Below, in pieces: positions 7,503-15,872 of a DNA stretch of 23,279 bases; within the stretch, counting starts at the first letter, position 1; every line of letters starts with the position of its first letter. The DNA comes from Oscillospiraceae bacterium (lineage in GTDB: Bacteria > Bacillota > Clostridia > Oscillospirales > Oscillospiraceae). The position numbers were made by a program, and so were the translations under genes. The stretch covers positions 1 through 23,279 of the forward strand of contig JAHHSI010000032.1 in NCBI GenBank assembly GCA_020025275.1, written 5' to 3'. A model generated the notes under the pieces. It made no database searches and had not been told where the DNA came from. It worked only from the letters and a program-made list of their open reading frames with translations.

Positions 7503-8795
7503 ATGCAAGTTGCAATTTACACCCTTGGCTGCAAGGTCAACCAATACGAGACTGCGGCCATGGAGCAGGAGCTGGTGCGCCGTGGCCATACGCTGACGGA
7601 TTTTGAAAGTACCGCCGATGCCTATATCATCAACACATGTTCGGTGACGGCCGTCAGCGACAAGAAGTCACGCCAGATGATCCGCCGCGCCAAGAAGCGA
7701 AACCCGCAGGCGGTCGTGGCGGCCTGTGGCTGCTATGTCCAGACCCATACGCAGGAGGCGGAGGGGCTGGGGATCGACCTCATCTCCGGAACCGGACAGC
7801 GGATGGAGTTTTTGGATCTTCTGGAGAAGGCGGTGTCCGCCCATCGCTGTATCGTCCATGTGGATGAGGCGCTGCGCCGCCGGGAATTCGAGGTCCTGCC
7901 TGCCGGCGGCATGGCCAGCCGGACCCGCGCCATGCTGAAGGTGGAGGATGGCTGTACCAATTTCTGCACGTACTGCATCATCCCCTATGCCCGTGGGCCG
8001 GTGCGCTCCGAGCCGGTGGAGGAGGCGGTGCGTCAGACAAAGGAGCTGCGCCGGAGCGGCTATCAGGAACTGGTCGTCACCGGCATTGAGATTTCCTCCT
8101 ATGGCAAAGACCGGAAGGACGGCGCCACGCTGATCGATCTTTTGGAGCAGGTCTGCGCTGCGGCCGGGGATCTTCGGGTGCGGATGGGGAGTCTGGAGCC
8201 GCGCACCATCACCGAGGACTTTTGCCGCCGCGCGGCGGCTCTGCCCAATCTCTGCCCCCATTTCCACCTCTCTATGCAGAGTGGCTGCGACAAGACCTTG
8301 CGGGACATGAACCGCCGTTATGACACGGAGAGGTTCTATGAATCGGTGCTGCTGCTGCGCGAGCACTTTGACCGCCCCGCTATCACCACCGATCTCATTA
8401 CCGGCTTTCCCGGGGAGACGGAAGAGGATTTTGCCCAGACGTTGGCCTTTATCCGGAAATGCGAATTTGCGGCTATGCACGTTTTCCCCTACTCCATCCG
8501 CCCCGGCACGCCGGCGGCGAAGCGAGAGCAGGTGGATATGGCCGTGCGGGAGGCACGGGCCCACGAGGCGGCGGAGGCGGCGGCGCAGATGCACCGGGCA
8601 TATCTGGAGGGCTGCGTGGGTAAGACCTATCCCGTTCTCTTTGAACAGGCCCACGGCGGCTACTATACCGGCCATGCCCCCAACTATATGGAGGTGGCGG
8701 TGGAAGGGGAGGACCTTCACAACCGTGTGGTGTCGGTGGAGATCGTTCGTACCGACGGGCAGCGCCTGTACGGCAGGAGCAAGGAGGAAAACTGA
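7503..8795 (+). CDS. mtaB: tRNA (t6A37-C2)-methylthiotransferase MtaB
   Basis: Radical-SAM enzyme that turns t6A37 into ms2t6A37 in ANN-reading tRNAs. It has 430 residues. The UPF0004 domain carries the auxiliary cluster cysteines C10 (TLGCKVNQ), C46 (NTCSVTAVSDKKSRQ) and C77 (ACGCY). The radical-SAM cluster is C151-x3-C155-x2-C158 in DGCTNFCTYCIIPYARG. A C-terminal TRAM domain covers about the last 65 residues. TLGCKVNQYET and SVTAVSDKKSRQ mark MtaB rather than MiaB or RimO. The start follows AAGGGAG. It is the first gene of a four-gene operon, and its TGA overlaps the ATG of yfbR by one base. The divergent cysteine desulfurase could supply its sulfur. Confidence 0.96.
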   Translation: MQVAIYTLGCKVNQYETAAMEQELVRRGHTLTDFESTADAYIINTCSVTAVSDKKSRQMIRRAKKRNPQAVVAACGCYVQTHTQEAEGLGIDLISGTGQRMEFLDLLEKAVSAHRCIVHVDEALRRREFEVLPAGGMASRTRAMLKVEDGCTNFCTYCIIPYARGPVRSEPVEEAVRQTKELRRSGYQELVVTGIEISSYGKDRKDGATLIDLLEQVCAAAGDLRVRMGSLEPRTITEDFCRRAAALPNLCPHFHLSMQSGCDKTLRDMNRRYDTERFYESVLLLREHFDRPAITTDLITGFPGETEEDFAQTLAFIRKCEFAAMHVFPYSIRPGTPAAKREQVDMAVREARAHEAAEAAAQMHRAYLEGCVGKTYPVLFEQAHGGYYTGHAPNYMEVAVEGEDLHNRVVSVEIVRTDGQRLYGRSKEEN

Positions 8796-9367
8796 TGCAC
8801 CATTTTTTTGCCTATCTATCCCGGATGCGGTTTATTGAACGCTGGGCTCTGATGCGCAACAGCGATCAGGAGAACATTCAGGAGCACAGCCATCAGGTGG
8901 CCGTCCTGGCCCATGCACTGGCCGTGATCCGCAACGAGTATTTCGGCGGCCATGTAGACCCCGGAGAGGTGGCGGTGGCGGCCCTCTATCACGATGCGCC
9001 GGAGATCATGACCGGTGACCTGCCTACGCCCATCAAATACTATAATCCCGCCATTCGCGATGCCTATCGGCAGGTAGAGCAGGTGGCCACGGACAAGCTG
9101 CTGGATATGCTGCCGGAGCAGCTGCGGCCTACCTACGAGGGCATCCTCCGGCCTAAGGACCCGGAAGTGGAGCAGCTGGTAAAGGCGGCCGACAAACTGT
9201 CAGCGTGGATCAAATGCATCGAGGAGCTGAAAGCCGGCAACCGAGAGTTCCGCTCCGCAGCCAAGGAGACGGAGAAGGCGCTGGATCACTACCGGCTGCC
9301 GGAGGTGACCTTTTTCAAAGAGCAGTTCATGGAGAGTTTTCGTCTGACACTGGACGAAATGGAATAA
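8795..9367 (+). CDS. yfbR: 5'-deoxynucleotidase, YfbR-like HD phosphohydrolase
   Basis: HD-domain phosphohydrolase that in E. coli releases phosphate from deoxynucleoside 5'-monophosphates in dNTP salvage. It has 190 residues (E. coli YfbR 199). Metal ligands are at the family positions: H33 in EHSHQVAVLAH, H66-D67 in YHDAPE, and D133 in KAADKLSAW. TGDLPTPIKY, a family signature, follows the HD pair. The start overlaps the mtaB stop (TGATG), with AAGGAGG just upstream inside mtaB. The link to tRNA modification is unclear; cotranscription may only reflect housekeeping grouping. Confidence 0.93.
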   Translation: MHHFFAYLSRMRFIERWALMRNSDQENIQEHSHQVAVLAHALAVIRNEYFGGHVDPGEVAVAALYHDAPEIMTGDLPTPIKYYNPAIRDAYRQVEQVATDKLLDMLPEQLRPTYEGILRPKDPEVEQLVKAADKLSAWIKCIEELKAGNREFRSAAKETEKALDHYRLPEVTFFKEQFMESFRLTLDEME

Positions 9368-9388
9368 TCGGGAAAAGGAGCAATAACG

Positions 9389-9658
9389 ATGAAAGCGATT
9401 GTCACAGTGGTAGGGAAAGATCAGGTGGGCATCATTGCCGGTGTGTGCAACACACTGGCGGCGCTGAATGTGAACGTGCTGGACATCAGCCAGACCATCC
9501 TGCAGGGCTATTTCACCATGATGATGGTGGTGGATCTTGCGTTGTGCCAAAAGCCGTTTGAGGATCTGTCCGCGGCGCTGGATGGCTTTGGCAGGGAGCG
9601 CAGTCTCTCCATCCGCATCCAGCGGGAGGACATCTTTGAATCCATGCATCAGATTTGA
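9389..9658 (+). CDS. ACT-domain protein, UPF0237 family
   Basis: Small single-ACT-domain protein of 89 residues. KAIVTVVGKDQVGIIAGVC, then NVNVLDISQTI, is the beta-alpha-beta ligand-binding pattern seen in GcvR-like and UPF0237 proteins, which usually bind amino acids or other small ligands as dimers. AAGGAG precedes the ATG. The gene lies 21 bp after yfbR and 11 bp before the UPF0210 gene. UPF0237 and UPF0210 genes are regularly adjacent in bacteria and archaea, so the ACT protein is probably a regulatory partner of the next product. Ligand and role are unknown. Confidence 0.92.
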   Translation: MKAIVTVVGKDQVGIIAGVCNTLAALNVNVLDISQTILQGYFTMMMVVDLALCQKPFEDLSAALDGFGRERSLSIRIQREDIFESMHQI

Positions 9659-9669
9659 GGTGAGCAGTC

Positions 9670-11028
9670 ATGGGAAATCTCTCCAAAATTATGGACACCA
9701 TCCGCATGATCGATCAGCAGCATCTGGACATCCGCACCATCACCATGGGCATTTCGCTGCTGGACTGTGTCAGCGAGGACCCGCACCGCTGCTGTGATAA
9801 GATCTATGATAAGATCACCCGCCGTGCTGCCCGTCTGGTGCGCACGGGCGAGCAGATCCAGCAGGAGTTCGGTATTCCCATCGTCAACAAGCGGATCTCC
9901 GTGACACCCATGGCTCTGGTGGCGGCCGGCTGTGACACAAAGGACTATGTGCCCTTTGCACGGGCCATGGACCGGGCGGCCAAGGAGTGCGGCGTGAACT
10001 TTATCGGCGGCTTTTCCGCTCTGGTGCAAAAGGGCTTTGCCACGGGCGACGAGTATTTGCTGAATGCGATCCCGGAGGCACTGGCCGCCACAGATCTTGT
10101 CTGCTCCAGTGTGAATGTGGGCTCCACCAGAGCCGGGATCAACATGGACGCCGTGGCACGCATGGGTCGGATCATCAAGGAGACGGCGCATCTGACACGG
10201 GAGGACGACGGTCTGGGCTGCGCCAAGCTGGTGGTGTTCTGCAATGCCGTAGAGGACAACCCCTTCATGGCGGGCGCCTTCCACGGGGTGGGCGAGGCGG
10301 ACAGCGTCATCAATGTGGGCGTGTCCGGCCCCGGCGTGGTATACCATGCCTTGCAGGAGTGCAAGGGGCAGCCCTTTGACGTGGTGGCGGAGACCATCAA
10401 AAAGACGGCCTTTCACATCACACGCATGGGGCAGATGGTGGCCGCCGAGGCATCTCGCCGACTGGATACGCCCTTTGGCATTGTGGATCTGTCGCTGGCA
10501 CCAACACCGGCCGTGGGCGACAGTGTGGCCCGCATTCTGGAGGAGATGGGGTTGGAGACCTGCGGCACCCACGGGACCACCGCGGCGCTGGCCATGCTCA
10601 ACGATGCGGTGAAGAAGGGCGGCGTGATGGCATCGGGCCATGTGGGCGGCTTGTCCGGCGCCTTTATCCCTGTTTCGGAGGATGAGGGAATGATCGCTGC
10701 GGCACAGCGAGGAACGCTTTGCGTGGATAAACTGGAGGCCATGACCTGTGTCTGCTCGGTAGGACTGGATATGATCGCAGTGCCCGGGGACACGACGGCG
10801 GAGACCATTTCGGCCATCATCGCCGATGAGGCGGCCATCGGCATGGTCAACAGCAAAACCACGGCCGTGCGCATCATCCCTGTGGAGGGAAAGGGCGTGG
10901 GCGACGTGGTGGAGATGGGCGGTCTGCTGGGCAGTGCGCCGGTGATGCCGGTCCATCGGGAGTCGCCGGCCGACTTTATTGCCCGTGGCGGGCGGATCCC
11001 TGCACCGCTGCAGAGCTTGAAAAACTAA
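9670..11028 (+). CDS. PFL family protein, UPF0210/DUF711
   Basis: Conserved protein of 452 residues, the usual length, of the UPF0210 (DUF711) family, whose fold is related to glycyl-radical enzyme cores (PFL-like) but whose activity is not established. Family blocks seen include IRTITMGISLLDC near residue 20, NKRISVTPMALVA, SSVNVGSTRAGINMDAV, GVSGPGVVYHAL, and GVMASGHVGGLSGAFIPVSED. The protein is cytosolic and has no signal peptide. It is the last gene of the mtaB operon, immediately after its usual ACT partner, and ends in a strong terminator. A function in amino-acid-responsive metabolism is only a guess from the ACT neighbour. Confidence 0.92.
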   Translation: MGNLSKIMDTIRMIDQQHLDIRTITMGISLLDCVSEDPHRCCDKIYDKITRRAARLVRTGEQIQQEFGIPIVNKRISVTPMALVAAGCDTKDYVPFARAMDRAAKECGVNFIGGFSALVQKGFATGDEYLLNAIPEALAATDLVCSSVNVGSTRAGINMDAVARMGRIIKETAHLTREDDGLGCAKLVVFCNAVEDNPFMAGAFHGVGEADSVINVGVSGPGVVYHALQECKGQPFDVVAETIKKTAFHITRMGQMVAAEASRRLDTPFGIVDLSLAPTPAVGDSVARILEEMGLETCGTHGTTAALAMLNDAVKKGGVMASGHVGGLSGAFIPVSEDEGMIAAAQRGTLCVDKLEAMTCVCSVGLDMIAVPGDTTAETISAIIADEAAIGMVNSKTTAVRIIPVEGKGVGDVVEMGGLLGSAPVMPVHRESPADFIARGGRIPAPLQSLKN

Positions 11029-11030
11029 AT

Positions 11031-11069
11031 AAAAAGAGACGAATACGCAAGGATTCGTCTCTTTTTTTG
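11031..11069 (+). terminator. Terminator of the mtaB-yfbR-ACT-UPF0210 operon
   Basis: Perfect stem AGAGACGAAT (11035-11044) with ATTCGTCTCT (11053-11062), 8-nt loop, followed by a run of seven T; the stem is lengthened by flanking A and T runs. It starts a few bases after the stop codon. Confidence 0.95.
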
Positions 11070-11089
11070 TGGATTTGACAAGAAATAGA

Positions 11090-11118
11090 TTGACATGGAG
11101 AGGAACCCTCCCTATAAT
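11090..11118 (+). promoter_or_regulatory. Consensus promoter of the ABC exporter operon
   Basis: Perfect TTGACA (11090-11095), 17-bp spacer and perfect TATAAT (11113-11118). The spacer carries an imperfect inverted repeat GGAGAGG-AA-CCCTCC that could be an operator, though this is weak. AGGAGGG (11149-11155) is the ribosome binding site of the first gene. Confidence 0.88.
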
Positions 11119-11162
11119 GATGACAACCAAGAAAGAGATCATTTCAACAGGAGGGACTTTCT

Positions 11163-11900
11163 ATGCTGCAAGTATCCCGCGTCACCAAAAAATATGGAAA
11201 AGTAAAGGCCTGCGATGACGTTAGTTTTCATCTCGACCCGGGCAGCGTCACCGTGCTGCTGGGACCCAACGGTGCCGGAAAGAGCACCCTGATGAAGGCC
11301 ATTATCGGTTTTCTGCGCTATAATGGAGAGATTACGGTGGGCGGAATTCCTACCAAGACATCGCAGGCACGGCGGCTGCTGGGGTATATTCCGGAGTTGC
11401 CGTCGCTCTACCCGAATCTTACGGTGGAGGAGCACATGGAGTTTTTGGCCCGTGCCTATCAGCTGAAGGACTACCGGGGGCGCATCGACCGGCTGTTCTG
11501 CGACTTTGAGCTGGAGGATAAACGGAAGAAGTTTGGCGATGAACTGTCTAAAGGGATGCAGCAGAAGCTGAACCTCTGTCTGGGACTGCTGCCGGAGCCG
11601 AAGATACTGCTGCTGGATGAGCCGATGATCGGTCTGGATCCCCACGCCATCAAGCAGCTGAAAACCACGATGGAAGAGATGCGCCGGGAGGGGAAAACGC
11701 TGCTGGTCAGCACGCATATCATTGACAGTGTGGATATGCTGTGGGACCGCACCATCATCATGCAAAACGGAGTAGTTCGTGCCAATGTCACCCGGCAGGA
11801 ATTGGAGGCAGACGGACGGTCATTGGAAGAACTGTTTTTCACCGTGACGGAGGGCGCAGAGCAGGAAAAGGGGGCCCCGACCACCCCGGAGAAGGAGTGA
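11163..11900 (+). CDS. ABC transporter ATP-binding protein
   Basis: ATPase subunit of an ABC-2-type exporter, 245 residues. It has Walker A GPNGAGKST (34-42), a Q-loop position in GYIPELPSLYPNLTV where Glu replaces Gln as in many exporters of this branch, signature LSKGMQQKL (128-136), Walker B LLLDEP with D152-E153, and the H-loop His185 in STHI. About 25 charged residues follow the core. AGGAGGG lies seven bases before the ATG. The next gene starts four bases after its stop and uses AAGGAG inside the end of this gene, so the two form an ATPase plus membrane-subunit pair. The substrate is not predictable; this ATPase type is often found with CPBP proteases in peptide export or immunity contexts. 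Confidence 0.95.
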   Translation: MLQVSRVTKKYGKVKACDDVSFHLDPGSVTVLLGPNGAGKSTLMKAIIGFLRYNGEITVGGIPTKTSQARRLLGYIPELPSLYPNLTVEEHMEFLARAYQLKDYRGRIDRLFCDFELEDKRKKFGDELSKGMQQKLNLCLGLLPEPKILLLDEPMIGLDPHAIKQLKTTMEEMRREGKTLLVSTHIIDSVDMLWDRTIIMQNGVVRANVTRQELEADGRSLEELFFTVTEGAEQEKGAPTTPEKE

Positions 11901-11904
11901 GTGC

Positions 11905-14553
11905 ATGCGTTTATTTGGTTATTATGTGTGGCATAGTTGCAAAAACCAAGTGCGAAAACTGCTCAAGTCATGGGTCATCATCTTTTTGCTGATCTGTATT
12001 GGCATCGGCTGCATCATCGGATTTGGCGCCTCCCAAATTGAAAAATTGGCCGGGGACGATCCCGTAGAGACTGTGATGCCGGAGGAGCTGCCTGAAGATG
12101 AAACGGAGGAATTTCCTGAAGAGGTGGTCTCAGAAGAACGCCTTTCGTTGATTGCCAATACGGTGGAACTTGCGATAGGCGGATTTCTGCTGCTGATTCT
12201 TGTCTTTGAGGCGGTGGGGGCGGATAAGAATGGAAGCAAGATTTTTTTGCCGGCAGATGTGAATTTGCTGTTTCCTTCACCCATGCAGCCCCAGTCGGTT
12301 CTGCTGTTTCGGCTGATGACCCAGATCGGAGCGGCGCTTTTGGGCAGTGTTTATATTTTTTTCCAGATCCCCAATTTGATGAATATGGGATTGAGCCTAT
12401 ACAGTGCAATAGCACTGGTTGCTACATGGGCACTGGCACTGGCAACAGGAAAGCTGCTGCAGATGCTGCTCTATACCCTCTGCTCTACCCGCCCGGGATG
12501 GAAACGCCGGTTGCGCTCCGGCATCTACCTGATTTTGGCACTGGCGGCTGCGGGCTACGTGCTCTATTGGCAGGGAAGCGGCGATGGTCCGTATGAGGCA
12601 CTGGTGGGGTACGCCAACCACCCGGTGACCCGTTATATCCCCCTGTGGGGCTGGCTGAAGGGCTTTGCCATCTTCGGCGTGGCGGAGAACTGGCCGGCAA
12701 TGCTGGCGGAGCTGGGAGCAATACTTCTGGGGTGCAGTGTGTTGGCCTATGTCATATGGCATCTGAAGGCAGACTTCTATGAGGATGCTCTGGCTAAATC
12801 GCAGGAAACTGCTGAACTGCAGGAGCAGCTGCAATCTTCCCGTGGAACAGTATTGGTGCGGCGTAAAAAAGAGCGCAGTGACAAGATCCGCCGCAATGGA
12901 CTGCGACATGGCTGGGGGGCCAACGTATTTTTCCACAAGGCACTGTATAACCGTTTTCGCTTTGCCCACGGAGGGATTTTTACAAAAACGGCGGAAACAT
13001 ATTTGGTGGCGGCGGCAGGTGTTGCAGTGCTGTGCCGATTCATTCTGACTGTGGACGGAGTTCTGCCGGTCATGCTGATCCTGGGGGTCCTGACGTTCTT
13101 CCGGTCATTGGGCAACCCGATGACAGAGGACACAGAGAAGGAATTTTTTGTGCTGATTCCGGGTGCGGCGTGGAAAAAATTGCTGTGGTCGCTGTTAGGC
13201 GGCTCCGTGAATTGTTTTCTGGATCTGCTGCCGGCTGCGGCAGTGGGCCTTCTATTGGCGGGCGGAGATCCGCTGCCGGGGCTTTTATGGCTGCCGGTGA
13301 TCGTATCGGTGGACTTTTTTGCCACGACAGTGAATACCTTTATTCAGCTCTCCACGCCTATGGCGGCAGGAAAGATCGTCAAGCAGGTGGTGCAGATCCT
13401 GTTCCTTTATTTCGGGCTCCTGCCGGATATTGGCATTGTTGCTGCTTTTCTGACGCTGGGCCAGCCGGTGGTGGCGGTTCTGGGGGCCGTGGTGTGTAAC
13501 GTGCTGTTGGGAACGCTCTTTTTTGTGCTGGCGTCCCGCTTTTTAGAACCGAAAGGAGGGAAGCTCGTGCAGATGGAAAAGGAAGCCGTGGACCGCAAGA
13601 TGGCACGGCGCAGCTTTTCCCGTGTAGGTTGGAGTGTGGTGATTTTACTGGTGGTAGGCTCGCTGATGCAGCTGGGACTGGTGCGGCTGTTCCCCCAGTG
13701 GATGGCCGACCCGTGGGGCCGGTGGGTGTGTATCTTTGCGCCGCTGTATCTGGCGGCGGTGCCGCTGGCCGTGCTGCTGCTGCGCACAGTCCCGGCGAAA
13801 AAGCCGGAAGGCAAGAAGATGCGGCTGCGCCAGTGGCTGCAGGCGGTCCCCATGTGCCTGTGCCTGATGTATGCGGGCAGTCTGGTGGGCGATGGAGTGA
13901 TGGCCCTGCTGCAACAGCTGTTTGGCACCGTGGTTGAAAATCCGGTGGAGGATCTGCTGGCCAACCAGCCGCTGCTGCCGCAGCTTCTGGTGGTCGTGGT
14001 GCTCGGCCCCCTCATTGAGGAGTGGGTGTTTCGCAAGCAGATGATCGATCGGCTGCGGGTATATGGGGAAAAGACGGCACTGCTGGTTTCTGCGGGGCTT
14101 TTCGGCCTTTTCCACGGCAATCTCTCCCAGCTGTTCTACGCCTTCCTCATCGGGCTGCTGCTGGGGTATATCTACCTGCGGACCGGAAAGCTGCGCTATA
14201 GTGCGGCGCTCCATATGCTGATCAATTTCTTGGGAGGCGTTGTGGGTAGCTTTTATGTGGAGCAGATCGGACAAGAGGTTCTCAGAGAACTGGATGTGAT
14301 GGGACAGTTCAGCTGGGATATGGTGATGCGGTCGCTGCCGTGGCTCATTGCCTTCCTCGGTCATATCCTGCTGATGCTGCTGCTGAGCGGCGTGGGGCTG
14401 GTGCTGCTGTGTGTCAAGAGCAGCGAGTTTACCTTTGCGCCGGCAGAGCAGGAGCTTCCCCGCGGGGAACGGCTGCGGACGGTCTGCGGCAATGCAGGGA
14501 TGGTGCTGGCGGTCCTTGTCTGCATCGGACTGATCGTGCTGAGTTTGTGGTAA
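11905..14553 (+). CDS. Fused ABC-exporter membrane subunit and CPBP intramembrane protease
   Basis: An 882-residue polytopic membrane protein with two parts. Residues 1 to about 550 are an ABC exporter permease-like domain: a helix near 22-42, an acidic extracellular loop (about 50-80), then several helices with a charged cytoplasmic linker near 290-330. Residues 555-882 form a complete CPBP (CAAX/Abi) glutamic-type intramembrane protease with the catalytic motifs E705-E706-x3-R710, F733-x3-H737 and H770-x3-N774. At the junction, AAAGGAGGG (13552-13560) precedes an in-frame GTG (13567) and ATG (13573), so the protease half could also be made alone. The ATPase partner is immediately upstream. 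Proposed role: export of a peptide or lipid-linked substrate coupled to intramembrane cleavage; this is inferred from the domain pairing. Confidence 0.9.
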   Translation: MRLFGYYVWHSCKNQVRKLLKSWVIIFLLICIGIGCIIGFGASQIEKLAGDDPVETVMPEELPEDETEEFPEEVVSEERLSLIANTVELAIGGFLLLILVFEAVGADKNGSKIFLPADVNLLFPSPMQPQSVLLFRLMTQIGAALLGSVYIFFQIPNLMNMGLSLYSAIALVATWALALATGKLLQMLLYTLCSTRPGWKRRLRSGIYLILALAAAGYVLYWQGSGDGPYEALVGYANHPVTRYIPLWGWLKGFAIFGVAENWPAMLAELGAILLGCSVLAYVIWHLKADFYEDALAKSQETAELQEQLQSSRGTVLVRRKKERSDKIRRNGLRHGWGANVFFHKALYNRFRFAHGGIFTKTAETYLVAAAGVAVLCRFILTVDGVLPVMLILGVLTFFRSLGNPMTEDTEKEFFVLIPGAAWKKLLWSLLGGSVNCFLDLLPAAAVGLLLAGGDPLPGLLWLPVIVSVDFFATTVNTFIQLSTPMAAGKIVKQVVQILFLYFGLLPDIGIVAAFLTLGQPVVAVLGAVVCNVLLGTLFFVLASRFLEPKGGKLVQMEKEAVDRKMARRSFSRVGWSVVILLVVGSLMQLGLVRLFPQWMADPWGRWVCIFAPLYLAAVPLAVLLLRTVPAKKPEGKKMRLRQWLQAVPMCLCLMYAGSLVGDGVMALLQQLFGTVVENPVEDLLANQPLLPQLLVVVVLGPLIEEWVFRKQMIDRLRVYGEKTALLVSAGLFGLFHGNLSQLFYAFLIGLLLGYIYLRTGKLRYSAALHMLINFLGGVVGSFYVEQIGQEVLRELDVMGQFSWDMVMRSLPWLIAFLGHILLMLLLSGVGLVLLCVKSSEFTFAPAEQELPRGERLRTVCGNAGMVLAVLVCIGLIVLSLW

Positions 14554-14559
14554 ATAAAA

Positions 14560-14588
14560 AAGAGCTCGGATCCATGATCCGGGCTCTT
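14560..14588. terminator. Bidirectional terminator, ABC/CPBP gene and kinase gene
   Basis: Stem of 13 pairs with one wobble, AAGAGCTCGGATC (14560-14572) against GATCCGGGCTCTT (14576-14588), loop CAT. Reading leftward it ends in six T, so it is a strong terminator for the kinase gene. Reading rightward the tail is GCTTTT, weaker but usable for the exporter operon. Confidence 0.9.
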
Positions 14589-14592
14589 GCTT

Positions 14593-15714
14593 TTACGAAA
14601 GGGCGGAAGGACAGGCGTCCTTTTTCCACTTGGCAATGGATTCGTGAATAATCTCCATCATAACATCTCGCTGGGCGTGCATATCCTGCGAGAGGGCAAT
14701 TTGACAGCGGGTGCGCATCAGATTGTGCTCGGGATAACAGGTCTTGAAATAGGGATCGTCCAACAGGTAGTCGGTGAGGAACCGCGTGGCCAGCTCCACC
14801 GTCAAAGAGAAGCAGCTCAGGGCCAGCGTCTCGATTTCCGTGTGGGTCAGGGTGTTGGCGGTCATCTCCAGAAAACCGTCGGTAAAGGCGGAGAAAACGT
14901 CCAGATCCAGACTGGCGTCCCGATAGTTCGGGGAATCTTCCGGCTCGGTATTGGCGGCAAAGCGAATGGCGTCGCCGAAATCGTGGCCCACCAGACCGGG
15001 CATGACCGTATCCAGATCGATGACCACCAGTGCGGACTGGTCGTCAGGATGGAAGAGCACGTTGTTGATCTTGGTGTCGTTGTGGGTGACACGCAGCGGC
15101 AGGAGCCCTGCCTTTTGAAGATCGGTCAGGCGGCAGGCGTCCTCCTTGACGCGCATCAGATACTCCAGGTCCCCCTGCACCTCGTAGAGCCGTCCCACTG
15201 GGTTGGCCTTCACGGCGTCCATGAGCTGCTTGTAGCGCAGGCGGGTGTTGTGGAAACCGGGGATGGTCTCGTGGAGCTTGGTGATGTCAAAGTCGGAGAG
15301 CTGCATCTGGAATTCACCAAAGGCACGGCCGGCGTTGCGGACCACCTGTTCATCAATGACGGAGCTGTAGGTGATGGAGGGAATATAGTTCGTCATGCGC
15401 CAGAAATTCTCACCGTCGGCCACATAGATCTTCCGGTCGGCGGTGTGGTGGAAGTGCAGGGCGATCTGCCCCGGCTTCTTGCGGCGGATGTGCTCGGTGA
15501 CCTGATCGATGTTTTCCATCAGCTGCACCGGCCGCCGAAAGGCGTAGGTATTGACATTTTGAATGAGATAGGATTTATGTTTCCCGTCAGGACGCAGAAA
15601 ACGCACCTCGTAGGTCTGGTTGACGTTGCCGACGTGGATGGTACGGTAGCCGACAAAGTTGCCCTCAATACAGAAGAGCCGGCTGATCTGCTCCAGTTTC
15701 TCGCGTATATCCAT
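14593..15714 (-). CDS. Sugar kinase of the APH fold, N-acetylhexosamine 1-kinase-like
   Basis: Aminoglycoside-phosphotransferase-fold kinase, 373 residues. Its layout follows bifidobacterial NahK (N-acetylhexosamine 1-kinase of mucin/milk-oligosaccharide salvage): IEGNFVGYRTIHVGNVNQTY at the N-terminus, YLIQNVNTYAFR, FGEFQMQLSDFD, then the catalytic loop RVTHNDTKINNVLF with D213 and the metal site IDLDTVMPG (D233, D235) followed by HDFGDAIRF. C-terminal RFLTDYL and PEHNLMRTRCQI also agree. The family is cytosolic, phosphorylating GlcNAc/GalNAc at C1 with ATP. The ATG at 15714 has GAGG upstream. It is monocistronic with its own promoter and a hairpin leader. No lacto-N-biose phosphorylase gene is nearby, so the substrate may differ. 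Confidence 0.85.
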   Translation of the reverse strand: MDIREKLEQISRLFCIEGNFVGYRTIHVGNVNQTYEVRFLRPDGKHKSYLIQNVNTYAFRRPVQLMENIDQVTEHIRRKKPGQIALHFHHTADRKIYVADGENFWRMTNYIPSITYSSVIDEQVVRNAGRAFGEFQMQLSDFDITKLHETIPGFHNTRLRYKQLMDAVKANPVGRLYEVQGDLEYLMRVKEDACRLTDLQKAGLLPLRVTHNDTKINNVLFHPDDQSALVVIDLDTVMPGLVGHDFGDAIRFAANTEPEDSPNYRDASLDLDVFSAFTDGFLEMTANTLTHTEIETLALSCFSLTVELATRFLTDYLLDDPYFKTCYPEHNLMRTRCQIALSQDMHAQRDVMMEIIHESIAKWKKDACPSALS

Positions 15715-15732
15715 AGTTGATAACCTCTCAAA

Positions 15733-15771
15733 TATCTCCTATGCCTTCGCAGCGCGGAGACATAGGAGATA
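15733..15771 (-). promoter_or_regulatory. Hairpin / operator at the start of the kinase leader
   Basis: Perfect 11-bp inverted repeat TATCTCCTATG (15733-15743) and CATAGGAGATA (15761-15771) with a 17-nt GC-rich loop. It begins a few bases after the predicted transcription start and ends only a few bases before the GAGG ribosome binding site, so it fills the leader. No U run follows, so it is not a terminator. It could be a repressor site or an RNA element controlling translation or stability. Confidence 0.65.
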
Positions 15772-15782
15772 ATAATGCTTGT

Positions 15783-15811
15783 ATTTTAAACTTATTTTCG
15801 CGGATTGTCAA
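15783..15811 (-). promoter_or_regulatory. Promoter of the NahK-like kinase
   Basis: Minus strand TTGACA (15811-15806), 17-bp spacer, TAAAAT (15788-15783). Predicted start near 15776, immediately before the inverted repeat at 15733-15771. Confidence 0.82.
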
Positions 15812-15833
15812 CAAAAACAAACAAAAAATGAAT

Positions 15834-15868
15834 AAAACCAGAAATCTACCGGTAGATTTCTGGTTTTT
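15834..15868 (-). terminator. Terminator of the B12-controlled operon
   Basis: Perfect 34-bp palindrome (15834-15850 with 15851-15867), with CCAGAAATCTACC arms bounded by A and T runs. It lies just after the TAA of the leftward gene ending at 15873. Leftward it ends in TTTTATTCATTTTTT, so it terminates that operon just before the kinase promoter. Confidence 0.88.
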
Positions 15869-15872
15869 CAGG

